The notes under the pieces are model-generated. The model searched no databases and was not told the origin of the DNA. It was given only the letters and a program-made list of their open reading frames with translations. This document shows, in pieces, positions 8,057-18,602 of a stretch of DNA of 64,000 nt. Every line of letters starts with the position of its first letter. The first letter of the stretch is position 1. Both the position numbers and the translations under genes were made by a program. This stretch comes from UTCFX2 sp963788305 (GTDB lineage: Bacteria > Chloroflexota > Anaerolineae > Anaerolineales > UBA4823), in assembly GCA_963788305.1 (NCBI GenBank), contig CAWBGK010000016.1:124001-188000 (forward strand). Direction: 5' to 3'.

Positions 8057-9403
8057 TTAATCCGGAAAGAGCTCGCTGAAGATCTCCGGGGTATGCCGTC
8101 CGACAGTCTCGGATGAAATCCCATTTTCGCGGCAGATTTCGGCATACAGGTCCACGCCAGGCCGCTTTTTGCGCACCTGGGTTTCTCGCTCCAGCTCCCA
8201 CAACCCAAAGCGCTGTTCCCAACCGCGCTCCCATTCAAAGTTATCCACCAGCGACCAGTGGAAGTAACCCTTGATCGGGATTCCCAGGTTGACTCCCCTC
8301 CAGACCTTGTGCAGGTGCTGGAGCAAGTAGCGCGGACGCAGCACTCCCGCGGCCGTCATTGACGCCATTTTCAGTCACGATGATCGGCAGCCCAAATCCG
8401 CGGCACCACTCGAGCGCACGAGTGATCCCATCTGGGACGTTAGCAATAAAACCCCCATCACTCAGCTCCGCATCTGGGGCATAATAGCGGTGGTTAAGGA
8501 TTTCGGCAGGCGACCTGAAATTGATGCTGAACGGCTTGAGTGCCACGAGCTCTTCGGTATAGTAATTCAAGCCCAAGAAATCCATGCGTGTTTTTTACTT
8601 CCGGCAGCCGTAAACGGCGAAGGGGATAGCGCAGGATCCCGGTCGACAGCGCCCTGGGGAAGAAATCGTTGACGACGTGGTGGATAAGGCCGGCAAACCA
8701 ACGGTCCAGCGGGTTCCAGTTTCTGGCAGGGCGAAACCCTCGGTAATGCTGGGCGATCCCTACCCGGGCGGTCGGTTGGATTTCCTTGATCGCTTTGTAG
8801 GCTGCTGCATGTCCTTTCACCATGTTGGTATAGACGACCATAGCTTTTTCAAGATCTTTCTCACCCGGAGGAAAATCCCCAAGCACATATCCCGATACCG
8901 TATAGACGTTCGGCTCATTGATGGTGATCCACAGGCTGACGTACTCCCGCAGCGCCTCAACCACCTTTCTTGCAAAAGCGGCAAACTGTTCAGGGGTCGC
9001 TTCGTTTTCCCAGCCGCCGCGTTCTGTCAGCCAGATTGGATCGCTGAAATGGTGCAGGGTGACCATCGGGGTCATCTCACGCTTCTGAAGACCACGCGCC
9101 ATCTCACGGTATCGCTCAAGCGCTGATTCATCCCAACGGTCTGGAGTTGGTTGGATCCGGCTCCATTCAACCGAAAATCTATGCGCGTTCTGACCTGTTT
9201 CGGCAGCCCGATCAAAGTCCTCTCGCCAGCGCCCGCCCCACCAATCGCATGCAGCACCAGAAGTATCACCGGTTTCGAATCCGCCCGGCTTGCTGTTCGA
9301 ATGCCCACCATTGGTTATTGGTATTGTAGCCCTCGACCTGGTGTGATGATGTGGCCGTTCCCCAAAGAAAGCCTCGCGGAAAGTGAAATGTCGCTTTTGC
9401 CAT
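8057..9403 (-). pseudogene. GH1 family beta-glucosidase, broken by frameshifts
   Basis: Four consecutive frame segments together make one family 1 glycoside hydrolase of about 445 residues, the normal length. The first starts at ATG 9403 with FPRGFLWGTATSSHQVEG; frame changes occur near 9275, 8590 and 8350. Catalytic acid/base motif WITINEPN (8900 region) and nucleophile motif VTENG (8360 region) are both present. The C-terminus has GYFHWSLVDNFEWERG, the conserved substrate-binding Trp/Glu region. The change near 8590 sits at a run of six A, which suggests sequencing error. If real, it is a dead gene; if not, it is a cytoplasmic retaining beta-glucosidase or beta-galactosidase. It has no signal peptide and no transporter beside it. 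Confidence 0.85.
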
Positions 9404-9548
9404 GCAGTTTTCCTCTACGGATTTTGTGGTATCCTCTGATTATAAAAGAACTCCATGAAATTCCGGCTTGTTCAGTAAATCAACTTGATGGAAAAAATGC
9501 CGGAATTATAGATCAGACAGATCATCACATCCAGGAGGGGTGCAGCTG

Positions 9549-10686
9549 ATGAATGAAGTATATGTGATCTCTGCTGTTCGCACGCCAGTTGGGATAGGAA
9601 AGCCAACCGGCGAATTGAATCCTCTCTCACCCGTGGATATGACTGCATTGGTCATGCAGGAGGCAGTCCGTAGAGCGGGTGTCGATCCCGGAGTACTGGA
9701 GGATGCCGTCTGGGGTTGCGTAACTCCGATTGGTGATCAGGGTGCGAACCTGGCCCGTCTGCAGTGTCTTGAAGGCTGGCTTCCCTGTTGAAGTCCCTGC
9801 GGTCACGATTAACCGAATGTGCGGCTCCAGCCAGCAGGCTGTTCATTTTGCTGCCCAGGCGATCCTCGCTGGCGACATGGATGTGGTGCTGGCAGGCGGG
9901 ACCGAAATGATGTCGCACCAACCACTTGGCGCTGATTACCCCACCGAATGGCCCGATCATTTTCCATTTGAGCTGGTCCATCAGGGTATCAGCGCCGAGC
10001 TGATGGCAGAAAAATGGCACCTGAACCGAGAAGCGCTGGACGATTACGCCTTCGAGAGCCACTTCCGTGCGATGCAGGCGATCCAGTCCGGGTTTTTCCA
10101 GGAGCAAATCCTGCCAATCTGCCGGCCGGATGGGAGAATTGTTGACAGAGATGAAGGAGTGCGGATTCCTCCAGATCGAGAGAAAATGAGATCCCTTCGA
10201 CCGGTCTTCAAGACCGATGGTGTGACTACAGCAGGGAACTCCAGCCAGGTCAGCGATGGCTCAGCAGCCCTTCTCCTGGCTTCCCCCGGAGCGGTGGGCC
10301 GCTATAACCTGACGCCGCGCGCTCGCCTGGTCGCGAGGGCAGTGACCGGATCAGACCCTGTTCTGATGTTGGATGGGCCAATCCCCGCGACCCGAATGGT
10401 CCTCCAGCGCGCCGGTTTAAAACTGGAGAATATCGATGTGGTCGAAATAAATGAAGCCTTTGCTGCGGTTGTGCTTTCCTGGGCAAAGGAGCTTGGAGTG
10501 GTCGATATGAACATGGTGAATCCCAATGGTGGAGCGATTGCCCACGGCCACCCCCTTGGTGCAACGGGGGCTGTGCTCATGACAAAATTGATCCACGAGC
10601 TGGAGCGAAGTGGAGGGCGTTTCGGACTACAAACCATGTGCATCGGGCACGGCATGGCTACTGCCACGATCCTGGAGCGGTTGTGA
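9549..10686 (+). CDS. Acetyl-CoA acetyltransferase (thiolase), one frameshift
   Basis: The frame opens at ATG 9549, about ten bases after a strong AGGAGG (GTG 9540 would be too close), and continues after a frame change near 9765. Together the halves give about 379 residues, normal for thiolases. Motifs: VRTPVGIGKPTGEL at the N-terminus, NRMCGSSQQAVHF with the acylated cysteine, NEAFAAVVLSWAK with the loop of the catalytic His region, GGAIAHGHPLGATG, and MCIGHGMATATILE with the second catalytic cysteine. The last differs slightly from the common CIGGG. The enzyme condenses or cleaves acetoacetyl-CoA or longer 3-ketoacyl-CoA. The stop overlaps the folK start (GTGA), so they are coupled although metabolically unrelated. 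The break is probably a sequencing error. Confidence 0.88.
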
Positions 10687-11168
10687 AACACATCGTTTTC
10701 CTTGGGTTAGGGACCAACCTGGGCGACCGCCTGATGAACTTATATTCAGCTCGATCGGCCATAGAACCATCTGCCCCGCTTCTTCAAGCATCCCCCATTT
10801 ATCAGACAGATCCATGGGGGTTTAAAGACCAGCCACCATTTCTCAACCAGGTCATCAAATCCGAAACCGAAATCGCACCGGCAAGACTTCTGAAGATTCT
10901 CAAGAAAATTGAAAATGAGCTTGGTCGCGAACCGACCTTCCGCAACGGTCCTCGCCTGATAGACATCGACATCCTGTTTTATGACGACCTGATCCTTCAT
11001 GAGGCTGAGCTTCAGATTCCTCATCCGCGTTTGGATAAGCGCGCTTTCGTGCTTGTGCCGCTGGCGGCGATTGCGCCAAATTTGCGTCATCCCGTCCTGG
11101 GAAGTAAGGTCTACGAGCTTCTGGATGACATCGACTCAACCGGAGTACAGCTTTTTTCACCATCCTGA
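10683..11168 (+). CDS. folK: 2-amino-4-hydroxy-6-hydroxymethyldihydropteridine pyrophosphokinase
   Basis: GTG at 10683 overlaps the thiolase stop by four bases and has GGAG ten bases upstream. The 161-residue protein opens with HIVFLGLGTNLGDR, the HPPK signature. It contains PPFLNQVI, the pterin-binding region, and GPRLIDIDILFYDD, the two Asp residues that bind Mg-ATP, then HPRLDKRAFVLVPL. It transfers pyrophosphate from ATP to hydroxymethyl-dihydropterin, the step before dihydropteroate synthase. folP follows two genes later. FolB is not in the window. Confidence 0.94.
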   Translation: MKHIVFLGLGTNLGDRLMNLYSARSAIEPSAPLLQASPIYQTDPWGFKDQPPFLNQVIKSETEIAPARLLKILKKIENELGREPTFRNGPRLIDIDILFYDDLILHEAELQIPHPRLDKRAFVLVPLAAIAPNLRHPVLGSKVYELLDDIDSTGVQLFSPS

Positions 11169-11176
11169 TTGGAGCG

Positions 11177-11192
11177 CAGCTGGATCCAGCTG
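11177..11192. repeat. Perfect 16-bp palindrome
   Basis: CAGCTGGATCCAGCTG is exactly self-complementary and lies in the 114-base gap between folK and the SpoIIAA-like gene. A second short GC-rich palindrome follows near 11222-11236. Neither has a T run. It could be a regulator site or a chance palindrome. Confidence 0.4.
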
Positions 11193-11282
11193 ATTGAGAA
11201 ATTATCCTTATTTTATTATTAAGCCCGCCCGGGCTCTGGTAAGATAAAATGATATCCCACAAACCTGATTGGAGAAATGGAT

Positions 11283-11708
11283 ATGGCCAGCGTTGAACCA
11301 AAACCCTTGAAAGATGCCCCTGGTCCGGATGCAGGCTTCTCGGCGCTCCGCCGACCGGACGGCGGGATGCACATTGTCTTCCAGGATGTCTCACATCCGA
11401 CCCTCCTGCGCTGGCGCGAATTCTCACTCGCCCATCTGGAAAATTCTGACCGGCTGACTACGAATTTGTATGACTTGCGCCAGATTGAAGACCTGCCGCG
11501 AGAGGCGATCGAATTTGCGTTGGAGGTCAATAACGATCCGTCTGTGCGGAATATTCGCCTGGCGGTCGTCGTGATGAACGAAAAGATGCGTCAGGCTTTA
11601 CAAGAAATCGACGCCCTCTCCGCAGGATATGGTGTCGAAATGAAGATCTTCACCATGATCCCAGAGGCAGAAGAATGGTTGAGCCGGCCTTTAACGCTTC
11701 TGATTTGA
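11283..11708 (+). CDS. SpoIIAA/STAS-like protein
   Basis: ATG 11283 lies eight bases after TTGGAG; the in-frame ATG at 11277 is only two bases from it. The product is about 141 residues, soluble, with alternating strands and helices. The pattern RNIRLAVVVMNEKMRQALQE, then VEMKIFTMIPEAEEWL, resembles the end of STAS/SpoIIAA-like domains (such as a Lys/Arg-rich strand followed by a xxxEAxxWL helix). This family call is tentative. The last 34 bases overlap the start of folP, so the two are tightly coupled. No anti-sigma factor or kinase partner is nearby, and a role in folate synthesis is not known. Confidence 0.55.
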   Translation: MASVEPKPLKDAPGPDAGFSALRRPDGGMHIVFQDVSHPTLLRWREFSLAHLENSDRLTTNLYDLRQIEDLPREAIEFALEVNNDPSVRNIRLAVVVMNEKMRQALQEIDALSAGYGVEMKIFTMIPEAEEWLSRPLTLLI

Positions 11709-12625
11709 GAAATATTGAATACCAACCTTTAAGCATCGGCTCGCATTGTCTCCATTGGGGGAGCCGAACGTATGTGATGGGTATTTTGAACATCACATCA
11801 GATAGCTTCTCTGGGGATGGACTGATCGGCGACGAGTCAATGGAGACTGATTTTCTCGCAGCAGCATTGGCTCAAGCACGCCGATTTATCGAAGCCGGCG
11901 CGGACATCATTGACGTGGGAGGAGAGAGCACCCGGCCAGGAGCAAAGCCTGTCAGCGCAGAAGAAGAAATGTCCCGTGTGATCCCTGTGATTCAGAAGCT
12001 GTCAGCCGAATTGGATGGCATCATCTCAATAGACACCTATAAATCACAGGTTGCCGAGTCAGCACTTAAAGCCGGCGCTGATATCATCAATGATGTCTGG
12101 GGGCTGCGCGCAGATCCTGCGCTGGCTGGGATCGCGGCACGTTATCATGCACCCATCATTTTGATGCATAATCGCAGCTCATGGGCTCATGCAGAAATTA
12201 AGGCGGGACTGGGCGGCCGGTACATAGGGATGGAATATACCGACCTGATCGAGGACATCCGCAGGGAGCTTCTGGAAAGCATCGATATCGCCCTCAAGGC
12301 GGGCGTCCCCGCTGAGCATATCATCCTCGATCCTGGGATCGGTTTTGGGAAGACAGTGGAGCAGAACCTTGAGCTGATCGACCGGCTTGGTGAGTTCCGC
12401 TCGCTTGGATTTCCGATCCTGTTGGGACCCTCGCGCAAGTCTTTCATTGGATATACCCTTGACCTGCCTGCTGATCAACGCCTGGAAGGGACGCTTGCAG
12501 CGATTTCGATTGGGATTGCTCGCGGCGCCGATATCGTCCGGATCCATGATGTTCAGGCAGGCGTCCGGGCTGTGCGGATGGCTGACGCGATCATTCGTCG
12601 GGGAGAGCCGAATTCATCCATTTGA
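11675..12625 (+). CDS. folP: Dihydropteroate synthase
   Basis: The 316-residue protein begins with about 30 residues of extension and then has YVMGILNITSDSFSGDG, the first DHPS signature with the phosphate/Mg-binding Asn. IDVGGESTRPGAKPV is the second signature, followed by IDTYKSQVAESAL, INDVWGLRAD, ILMHNRSS, ILDPGIGFGKT and GPSRKSFIG. All pterin- and p-aminobenzoate-binding loops are visible. It joins pterin pyrophosphate to p-aminobenzoate in the cytoplasm. The start overlaps the SpoIIAA-like gene by 34 bases. Sulfonamides target this family. Confidence 0.95.
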   Translation: MVEPAFNASDLRNIEYQPLSIGSHCLHWGSRTYVMGILNITSDSFSGDGLIGDESMETDFLAAALAQARRFIEAGADIIDVGGESTRPGAKPVSAEEEMSRVIPVIQKLSAELDGIISIDTYKSQVAESALKAGADIINDVWGLRADPALAGIAARYHAPIILMHNRSSWAHAEIKAGLGGRYIGMEYTDLIEDIRRELLESIDIALKAGVPAEHIILDPGIGFGKTVEQNLELIDRLGEFRSLGFPILLGPSRKSFIGYTLDLPADQRLEGTLAAISIGIARGADIVRIHDVQAGVRAVRMADAIIRRGEPNSSI

Positions 12626-12676
12626 TCCAACTATCTTAACAGGTGATTTTGTCCGTAACTTTCATAGGAGATCGTT

Positions 12677-15385
12677 ATGTTAAGAATCCAGGATGTTTTT
12701 AACGCCCGCGTATTGTTTAAAACCCCCCACGGTAATTATTGGATCTATCGATTAGACAGTCTCGAAAAAGCAGGCCTGACACGCCTGGATCAGCTTCCAT
12801 TTTCCATCCGCATCCTTCTCGAATCGGTGCTGCGCCAGTGCAACGAAAGAGAATTCACCTCTCGAGGATGTCATTAACCTCGCAGGTTGGCAGGCAAATG
12901 CAACTTCACGTCCCTCCGTCCCTTTTGCCCCGGCTCGAGTCGTTCTTCAGGATTTCACCGGTGTGCCCACAGTTGTTGACCTGGCCTCGATGCGCTCGGC
13001 AGTTGCTCGTCTGGGTGGAGATCCGAAGAAAATCAATCCACTCGTTCCGGTTGATCTGGTCATTGACCATTCTGTCCAGGTCGATACCTTTGGGACGCCG
13101 GACGCACTAAGACGAAATGCGGAAATCGAGTTCCAGCGCAACCGGGAGCGGTATGAATTCCTGCGCTGGGGTCAGAATGCGTTCTCAAACTTCAACGTCG
13201 TCCCCCCTGCAACCGGCATCGTCCATCAGGTAAATCTTGAATACCTTGCCCAGGTTGTGATGAAAAAAGACGAATTGGACGGACCGCTGGCCTATCCTGA
13301 TACCGTCGTTGGGACCGACTCTCACACCACAATGATCAACGGTCTGGGCGTATTGGGTTGGGGCGTTGGCGGGATTGAGGCTGAGGCAGCCATGCTCGGC
13401 CAGCCGATAGACATGCTTGCTCCAGATGTGATCGGATTCAAGCTCATCGGAGAGCTGCGCGAGGGCGTGACTGCCACGGATTTAACCCTCACGGTCACCC
13501 AAATGCTCAGGAAAAAAGGTGTCGTTGAAAAATTTGTCGAATTCTTCGGTCCCGGATTGGCGGCTATGTCCCTCCCGGATCGAGCGACGATCGCGAATAT
13601 GGCTCCGGAATACGGTGCGACGGTCGGGTTCTTCCCGGTGGATGACGAAACGCTGCGCTACTTGCGACTGACCGGTCGACCTGAAGAGCTTATTCAGCGA
13701 GTTGAGCGTTACTGTAAAGAACAGGGGATTTTCCGATACTCCAATTCGCAGGACCCCGAGTTCACTGATACGCTCGAGCTCGATCTGAGCGAAGTCGAGT
13801 TGAGCCTGGCAGGTCCAAAACGACCTCAGGACCGCATCCCACTCAGAGAGATGAAGGCGTCTTTTCACCAGTCCCTGATCGCACCGATTAACGAGCGTGG
13901 TTTTGAGTTGAACAGCGGGCAGCTAGAAAAGAAAGCTCTTTTGGAGGTCGAATCTGAGTTCTCATGAAATCGGGCATGGAGCTGTTGTGATCGCCGCGAT
14001 CACTTCTTGCACCAACACATCCAATCCGTCTGTGATGATTGGCGCCGGGATCCTCGCAAAAAAAGCGGTGGAACGTGGGCTGAAGGTCAAATCTTTTGTA
14101 AAAACAAGTCTTGCCCCCGGGTCTCGTGTTGTTACAGAATATCTTGAGCGCGCCGGTTTATTAGAACCCTTGGCTGCCTTAGGATTTCAATGTGGTCGGT
14201 TTTGGCTGCACAACTTGCATCGGCAATTCTGGCCCACTGCCTGCGGTGGTCAGCGAAGCGATCCGGGAAGCGGACCTTGTCGCTGCTGCCGTGCTCTCTG
14301 GAAACAGAAACTTTGAAGGCCGCATACATCCCAATGTTCGGGCAAATTACCTGGCTTCCCCCCCACTGGTGGTTGCATATGCGATCGCCGGCAGCGTCGA
14401 TGCTGATCTGGTCCACGATCCGTTGGGACATGATCCCGATGGCATACCCGTGTACCTTCGAGAAATCTGGCCGACTTCTGCTGAAATCCAGGCGGCAATC
14501 GCCCAATCTGTTAAACCAGAAATGTACCAGGAAAAATATGCCGGAGTGTTTACAGGGAACGAAACCTGGAACGCCATTCAGGCCAGCGACAGCGAGCTTT
14601 ATTCTTGGGATCCCGATTCCACCTATATTCAGGAGCCCCCATTTTTTACCGGTCTCCGCCGCGAAGTTCCAGACATCCAGGAAATTCAAGGCGCCCGAGT
14701 CCTGGCGATCCTGGGCGATTCGATCACAACAGATCACATCTCGCCGGCTGGATCGTTCTCTTCTGAAAGTCCTGCCGGAAAATTCTTGATTCAGAAAGGC
14801 GTCGACCTAAAAGATTTCAACTCCTACGGTTCGCGGCGCGGCAATGACCGTGTGATGAGCCGAGGCACGTTGGCGAATATCCGATTGAAAAACCGGATGG
14901 TTCCTGGAGTAGAAGGCGGCTGGACGATCCACCAGCCAACTGGCGAGCAGATGAGCATTTACGAGGCCGCGGTTAAATATCGAGAAGAAAAAATCTCCCT
15001 GGTCGTACTGGCCGGCAAAGAATACGGCACCGGATCCAGCCGTGACTGGGCAGCAAAAGGTGTGATGATGCTGGGAGTTCGCGCCGTGATTGCTGAATCT
15101 TTTGAGCGGATCCACCGCTCAAATCTCGTTGGCATGGGTGTCTTGCCGCTGCAATTCCTCACAGGGGAAAATGTCGAAAGCCTGGGTCTGGAGGGCACAG
15201 AAAAAATTTCGGTGAGGGGATTGAATAATTCGATCCAACCGAAGGAAGAACTGACCGTCACTGCCGAGAGACCGGATGGCACGCTTCTCAGTTTTCAGGT
15301 CACTGCTAGACTTGAGACTCCAGTCGAAGTGAACTACTTCCGCAATGGTGGAATTCTACAGACCGTGTTGCGCGGTATGCTTTAA
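12677..15385 (+). CDS. acnA: Aconitate hydratase, three frameshifts
   Basis: Four overlapping frames, changing near 12861, 13960 and 14192, together encode one aconitase A/IRP-type enzyme of about 900 residues, the usual length. Landmarks in order: QLPFSIRILLE at the N-terminus, DFTGVPTVVDLASMR, VPVDLVIDHSVQVD, GTDSHTTMINGLGVLGWGVGG, TSCTNTSNP with the first Fe-S cysteine, VGFGCTTCIGNSG with the other two cysteines, GDSITTDHISPAG and GTGSSRDWAAKG with the active-site serine, then VIAESFERIHRSNLVGMGVLPL. GGAG precedes ATG 12677. It isomerises citrate to isocitrate in the TCA cycle. Intact cluster and active-site residues argue that the breaks are sequencing errors. Confidence 0.93.
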
Positions 15386-15387
15386 TT

Positions 15388-15425
15388 AAAAAACGGGCGG
15401 TCAATTGACCGCCCGTTTTCTTTTA
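15388..15425. terminator. Bidirectional terminator between aconitase and the convergent membrane-protein gene
   Basis: A perfect inverted repeat ACGGGCGGTCAATTGACCGCCCGT (15393-15416, written here as two 12-base arms) is flanked by A-rich sequence on the left and TTTTCTTTTATTTT on the right. It therefore works as a rho-independent terminator for both strands. Confidence 0.9.
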
Positions 15426-15430
15426 TTTTC

Positions 15431-16312
15431 CTAGTTAGATTCTTTCTGCTCATCTGGCGCTTGTTTCTCGACTGGTTCTTCCTTAACTTCTGGTTCTTTC
15501 TTCGCTTTATTTTCTGTGACCAGTTCCCAGCCCTGCGTAAGCAGTCCAAGGTTGGCTATCGCCATCCAGACCAGGAATACTGTCAGTGCCATGAGTAGAT
15601 AACGAACATAGGTGGGCAGGCTGGTTTTCAGCCCTTCAAGATTCTTGATAATCTGGTCAACAGACGCCTTATATCCCAGTATGACTTTATCGTACTCAGA
15701 AACGCTGTTTGATATTTGACCAATCGATTCCGCCATCATCGTCAGGTCCGACTGGAAAGTCTCAAGGTTGGTGTTCGTTTCTGTCAGGCTTGTTTCCATA
15801 TTCTTTAAAGAATCCGGCAGGCTGCTCAGGCTGTCAGCAACCTGTCCCAGCGACTCGGAAAGCGGAACTTCCGGATTATATCCAACCGCGCCACCGATCA
15901 GTGGAATGCTGCTTAATGTACCCAGGACCGAATCGATGATCGCAGCGCTTTTTTGTGATGCGCGCAGCGACAATTCGGTAGCCAGAATGGTCTGCGGAAC
16001 TTCCTCCGTTATCATGCTTTTGATATCAAGAACCATTGGTGAGCTGGACTTGACCGTTGTGGCGATCGTTTGAACTGTAGTTTCAAGCGCGCTGACTGTA
16101 TCTACTGCACTCTTCAGCGCAACTTAAGTCACCACCAATCCTTGCGAAGTTGTCTCAAGCGTATCAACAAGAAGATCGACTGTGGTTTCAATGCCTGCAG
16201 TGATGTTCGGCTCAACCCTCCAAAGGATCGTGATTCCAGCCACGCTAAAAATTAGCCCGATGAGAGCGGCGATTAAGAGCAAAATACCAATGAGTTTTCT
16301 TACAGCGGACAT
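15431..16312 (-). CDS. Membrane protein with long coiled-coil, one frameshift
   Basis: The frame from ATG 16312 reads RKLIGILLLIAALIGLIF, a membrane segment, then ETTVDLLVDTLETTSQGLVV. After a frame change near 16125 the protein continues (ALKSAVDTVSALETTVQTI) to the stop at 15431, giving about 293 residues. The middle is helical, with regular T/S/L spacing typical of coiled coils (SLTETNTNLETFQSDL). A second membrane segment follows (YVRYLLMALTVFLVWM), then a charged K/E-rich tail. The layout recalls membrane-bound methyl-accepting or polymer-organising proteins, but no domain is recognised. I do not know the function. It stands alone, convergent to aconitase and divergent from surE. Confidence 0.7.
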
Positions 16313-16418
16313 TTTGTTCCCTCCTGTAAACAGATTGATAGGACGTTCCGAATTTTACCATTATAATTCGTCCCTGATTAATAGATACATCAGCTCTACA
16401 AAGGAATCGGATACCCTC

Positions 16419-17195
16419 ATGCACATTTTACTCACCAATGATGATGGCGTCACCGCTCCGGGCTTGCTGGCGCTGCTCCAAGAAATTCGCAAGCTGGGAG
16501 AGGTGACGGTCCTGGCGCCTGACCAAAACTGGTCGGCTTCTGGGCATGTTAAGACGATGCACCGCCCGTTAAGAGTGAAAGAAGTCATTTTGGGCGACGG
16601 TACGCCAGCACTCGCGTCCGATGGCGCTCCCTCTGATTGTGTGGCCCTGGCGCTGCTGGGGATACTTAAAGAAAAGGTCGATCTTATCGTTTCCGGGATC
16701 AATCCAAATGCCAATCTTGGGCATGATGTGACTTATTCTGGGACAGTTACTGCAGCCATGGAAGCGGCGATCTGGGGTCTCCCAGGAATTGCAGTATCAC
16801 TCGATTCTCCGAGAGATCGAAGCACTGAACTGGAATATGGGCCTGCCGCCCGAATCGCCAGGCAGGTTGTCCAGGCGGTCATAGAACATGGTTTGCCAAA
16901 AAATGTGCTGTTGAATGTGAATGTACCCTACCTCCAGGATGACCAGATTTCCGGGGTGCAAATAACCCGCCAGGGTCTGCGACTTTACCGGGATGCTCTG
17001 GACGCTCGGAAAGACCCGCGCGGCCGCCCATATTATTGGATCGGCGGCAATTCTCCAACCGGGGTTGCAGAGGAAGGTACGGATTTTGGCGCCTTAGCTT
17101 CTGGAGCAGTCTCGATCACGCCGATCCACCTCGATATGACGGCTTTTCAAACGATCTCAGAACTGCAGGCCTGGGATTTTCAATTGAGTAAATAG
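16419..17195 (+). CDS. surE: 5'/3'-nucleotidase SurE
   Basis: ATG 16419 gives 258 residues starting MHILLTNDDGVTAPG, the SurE signature with the metal-binding Asp pair. Other landmarks are PDQNWSASGHVKTMHRPLR, LASDGAPSDCVALAL, VSGINPNANLGHDVTYSGTVTAAMEAA and the proline-rich C-terminal part RGRPYYWIGG. Length is typical (about 250). SurE is a divalent-metal-dependent phosphatase that removes phosphate from nucleoside monophosphates and often helps stationary-phase survival. AAGGA lies 13 bases upstream. A longer in-frame ORF upstream overlaps the divergent gene and is not used. Confidence 0.94.
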   Translation: MHILLTNDDGVTAPGLLALLQEIRKLGEVTVLAPDQNWSASGHVKTMHRPLRVKEVILGDGTPALASDGAPSDCVALALLGILKEKVDLIVSGINPNANLGHDVTYSGTVTAAMEAAIWGLPGIAVSLDSPRDRSTELEYGPAARIARQVVQAVIEHGLPKNVLLNVNVPYLQDDQISGVQITRQGLRLYRDALDARKDPRGRPYYWIGGNSPTGVAEEGTDFGALASGAVSITPIHLDMTAFQTISELQAWDFQLSK

Positions 17196-17237
17196 AACAT
17201 CTCACTCGTTTCAGAAAAAGTTGCTGCAATCCCATTA

Positions 17238-17272
17238 ACAAAAAGACCTGGGAGAATAAATCTCCCAGGTCT
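17238..17272 (-). terminator. Terminator of the DUF3048 gene
   Basis: Twelve-base arms AGACCTGGGAGA (17244-17255) and TCTCCCAGGTCT (17261-17272) form a perfect hairpin. On the minus strand it is followed by TTTTTG, so it ends the lipoprotein transcript. The plus side lacks a T run but may still help to end surE. Confidence 0.85.
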
Positions 17273-17281
17273 GCTTCTAAT

Positions 17282-18493
17282 TCAAGGCATGTAATGTGTG
17301 AAACGGTACAGATTTGGATTAGGCGTTTCCAGTTTGGAGCTTGACCCCACGACTTCATACCAGGTGTTCCCTGGCTTGAAGGGGTACGAGGACCCATCCT
17401 GAAATGTCAGGAAAAGCACCGAATTCTTGCTCGGCCTGTTCCAGACCACCTGATAAACCTGTCCATCACGAAATGCATAAGCTGGACCGCTGCCCGAAAG
17501 GTTAATATCAATTACTTCGTTCACGCCCGGATGAGTATCAAACGCGTACTGGTGGGAAACCAGCAGGACCACGACATTATCCGCTGCAACCTGCTCGTTG
17601 GTCAGCTGATCCATCAACGGGGCAACATTTTCCAGTTCGAGGTTCTCAGCTTCAACCGTATCCTGATACCGCAGGTATCGACCGGTATCAGGGTTGTAAT
17701 CCCACATCGTATATGCACTGATCGAAAAACGCACAAATGCCTGCGTTACAGGTTGTCCTGAAGGGGGGATTTCCTGGTTGAAGTACATGCCGTCCAGGTT
17801 CTGACGGACGTTATCTGTCGAATTCTGATCCGCCGCCGTGCTGATTTCTGAAGTGTCAACTACAAGGGAATTCTGCCCATTCGGATCAACTCGGCACATC
17901 GGCGGACAGTTCGAATTCCCCTCTACCACCAGCCGGCTTGCAGCATCGGAGTTGAACAGCTTGCTGTAAGTTCGCTGTTCTGCGCTTCCAAATGCGAAAA
18001 TCGACTGGTACATCTGGACAAGCTGCACATCCAGAAGTCGCGCCGACCGGACAGGACCAACGACTTCGGCATCTTGAGTGAGAAAGATCGTATGCAGACG
18101 AGTCTGTCCAAAAGTCTGGTAATAATCAAATACGACATCTGCCAGCGAAGTTCCCCAGGGTGGACGTTGGCCGCGCGGGAAAAGCTGGACTTTAACTGCA
18201 ACAGGTCGGCGCTCCAGTTTTTCTATATCATCCGCCGGTTTACCTTTCAATGGGCTGATGTCCGTCGGGAAATCATGGGGGCCATAGGATGTGGGAGCTT
18301 GCGTAGGAGCTGCTGTCGGCGAAGGTGCTGTTGTAGGCGTCTCACTTGGAGGGATTTCGGTCGGGATGACTGTTGGTGGAGATTCAACGACTGCGGTCGT
18401 CGCGACCGGGATTTCTGTCGGCTGAGGATCAGAATTCGCGCAAGCGCTGAAGAGCAACACAATCAGCGCAAAGATTATTAAACGTTTGGTCAT
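17282..18493 (-). CDS. DUF3048 lipoprotein (YerB-like)
   Basis: The 403-residue protein opens with KRLIIFALIVLLFSACANS, a lipoprotein signal with lipobox FSAC. A Pro/Thr-rich linker of about 45 residues follows (low complexity, probably cell-wall spanning). The rest matches DUF3048: SPLKGKPADDIEKLERRPVAVKV, ADVVFDYYQTFGQTRLHTIF, VGPVRSARLLDVQLVQMYQSIFAFGSAE, and near the end VYQVVWNRPSKNSVLFL and PFKPGNTWYEVV. These proteins sit on the outer face of the cytoplasmic membrane; their biochemical role is unknown. It is a single-gene unit with its own terminator. Confidence 0.9.
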   Translation of the reverse strand: MTKRLIIFALIVLLFSACANSDPQPTEIPVATTAVVESPPTVIPTEIPPSETPTTAPSPTAAPTQAPTSYGPHDFPTDISPLKGKPADDIEKLERRPVAVKVQLFPRGQRPPWGTSLADVVFDYYQTFGQTRLHTIFLTQDAEVVGPVRSARLLDVQLVQMYQSIFAFGSAEQRTYSKLFNSDAASRLVVEGNSNCPPMCRVDPNGQNSLVVDTSEISTAADQNSTDNVRQNLDGMYFNQEIPPSGQPVTQAFVRFSISAYTMWDYNPDTGRYLRYQDTVEAENLELENVAPLMDQLTNEQVAADNVVVLLVSHQYAFDTHPGVNEVIDINLSGSGPAYAFRDGQVYQVVWNRPSKNSVLFLTFQDGSSYPFKPGNTWYEVVGSSSKLETPNPNLYRFTHYMP

Positions 18494-18602
18494 TTTTTCT
18501 CCGAATGCTTCGAGGTGTACCGTTATCTCTATGGGGAGCTATCATACCTCAGATAAGATACTTTGCCAATTCCTACTGCCTTTTTGATATAATCCAAATA
18601 GC

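Noticed and set aside
12677..15385. Programmed frameshifting in aconitase
   Set aside because: No slippery heptamer at the three sites and no known precedent; sequencing error is simpler.
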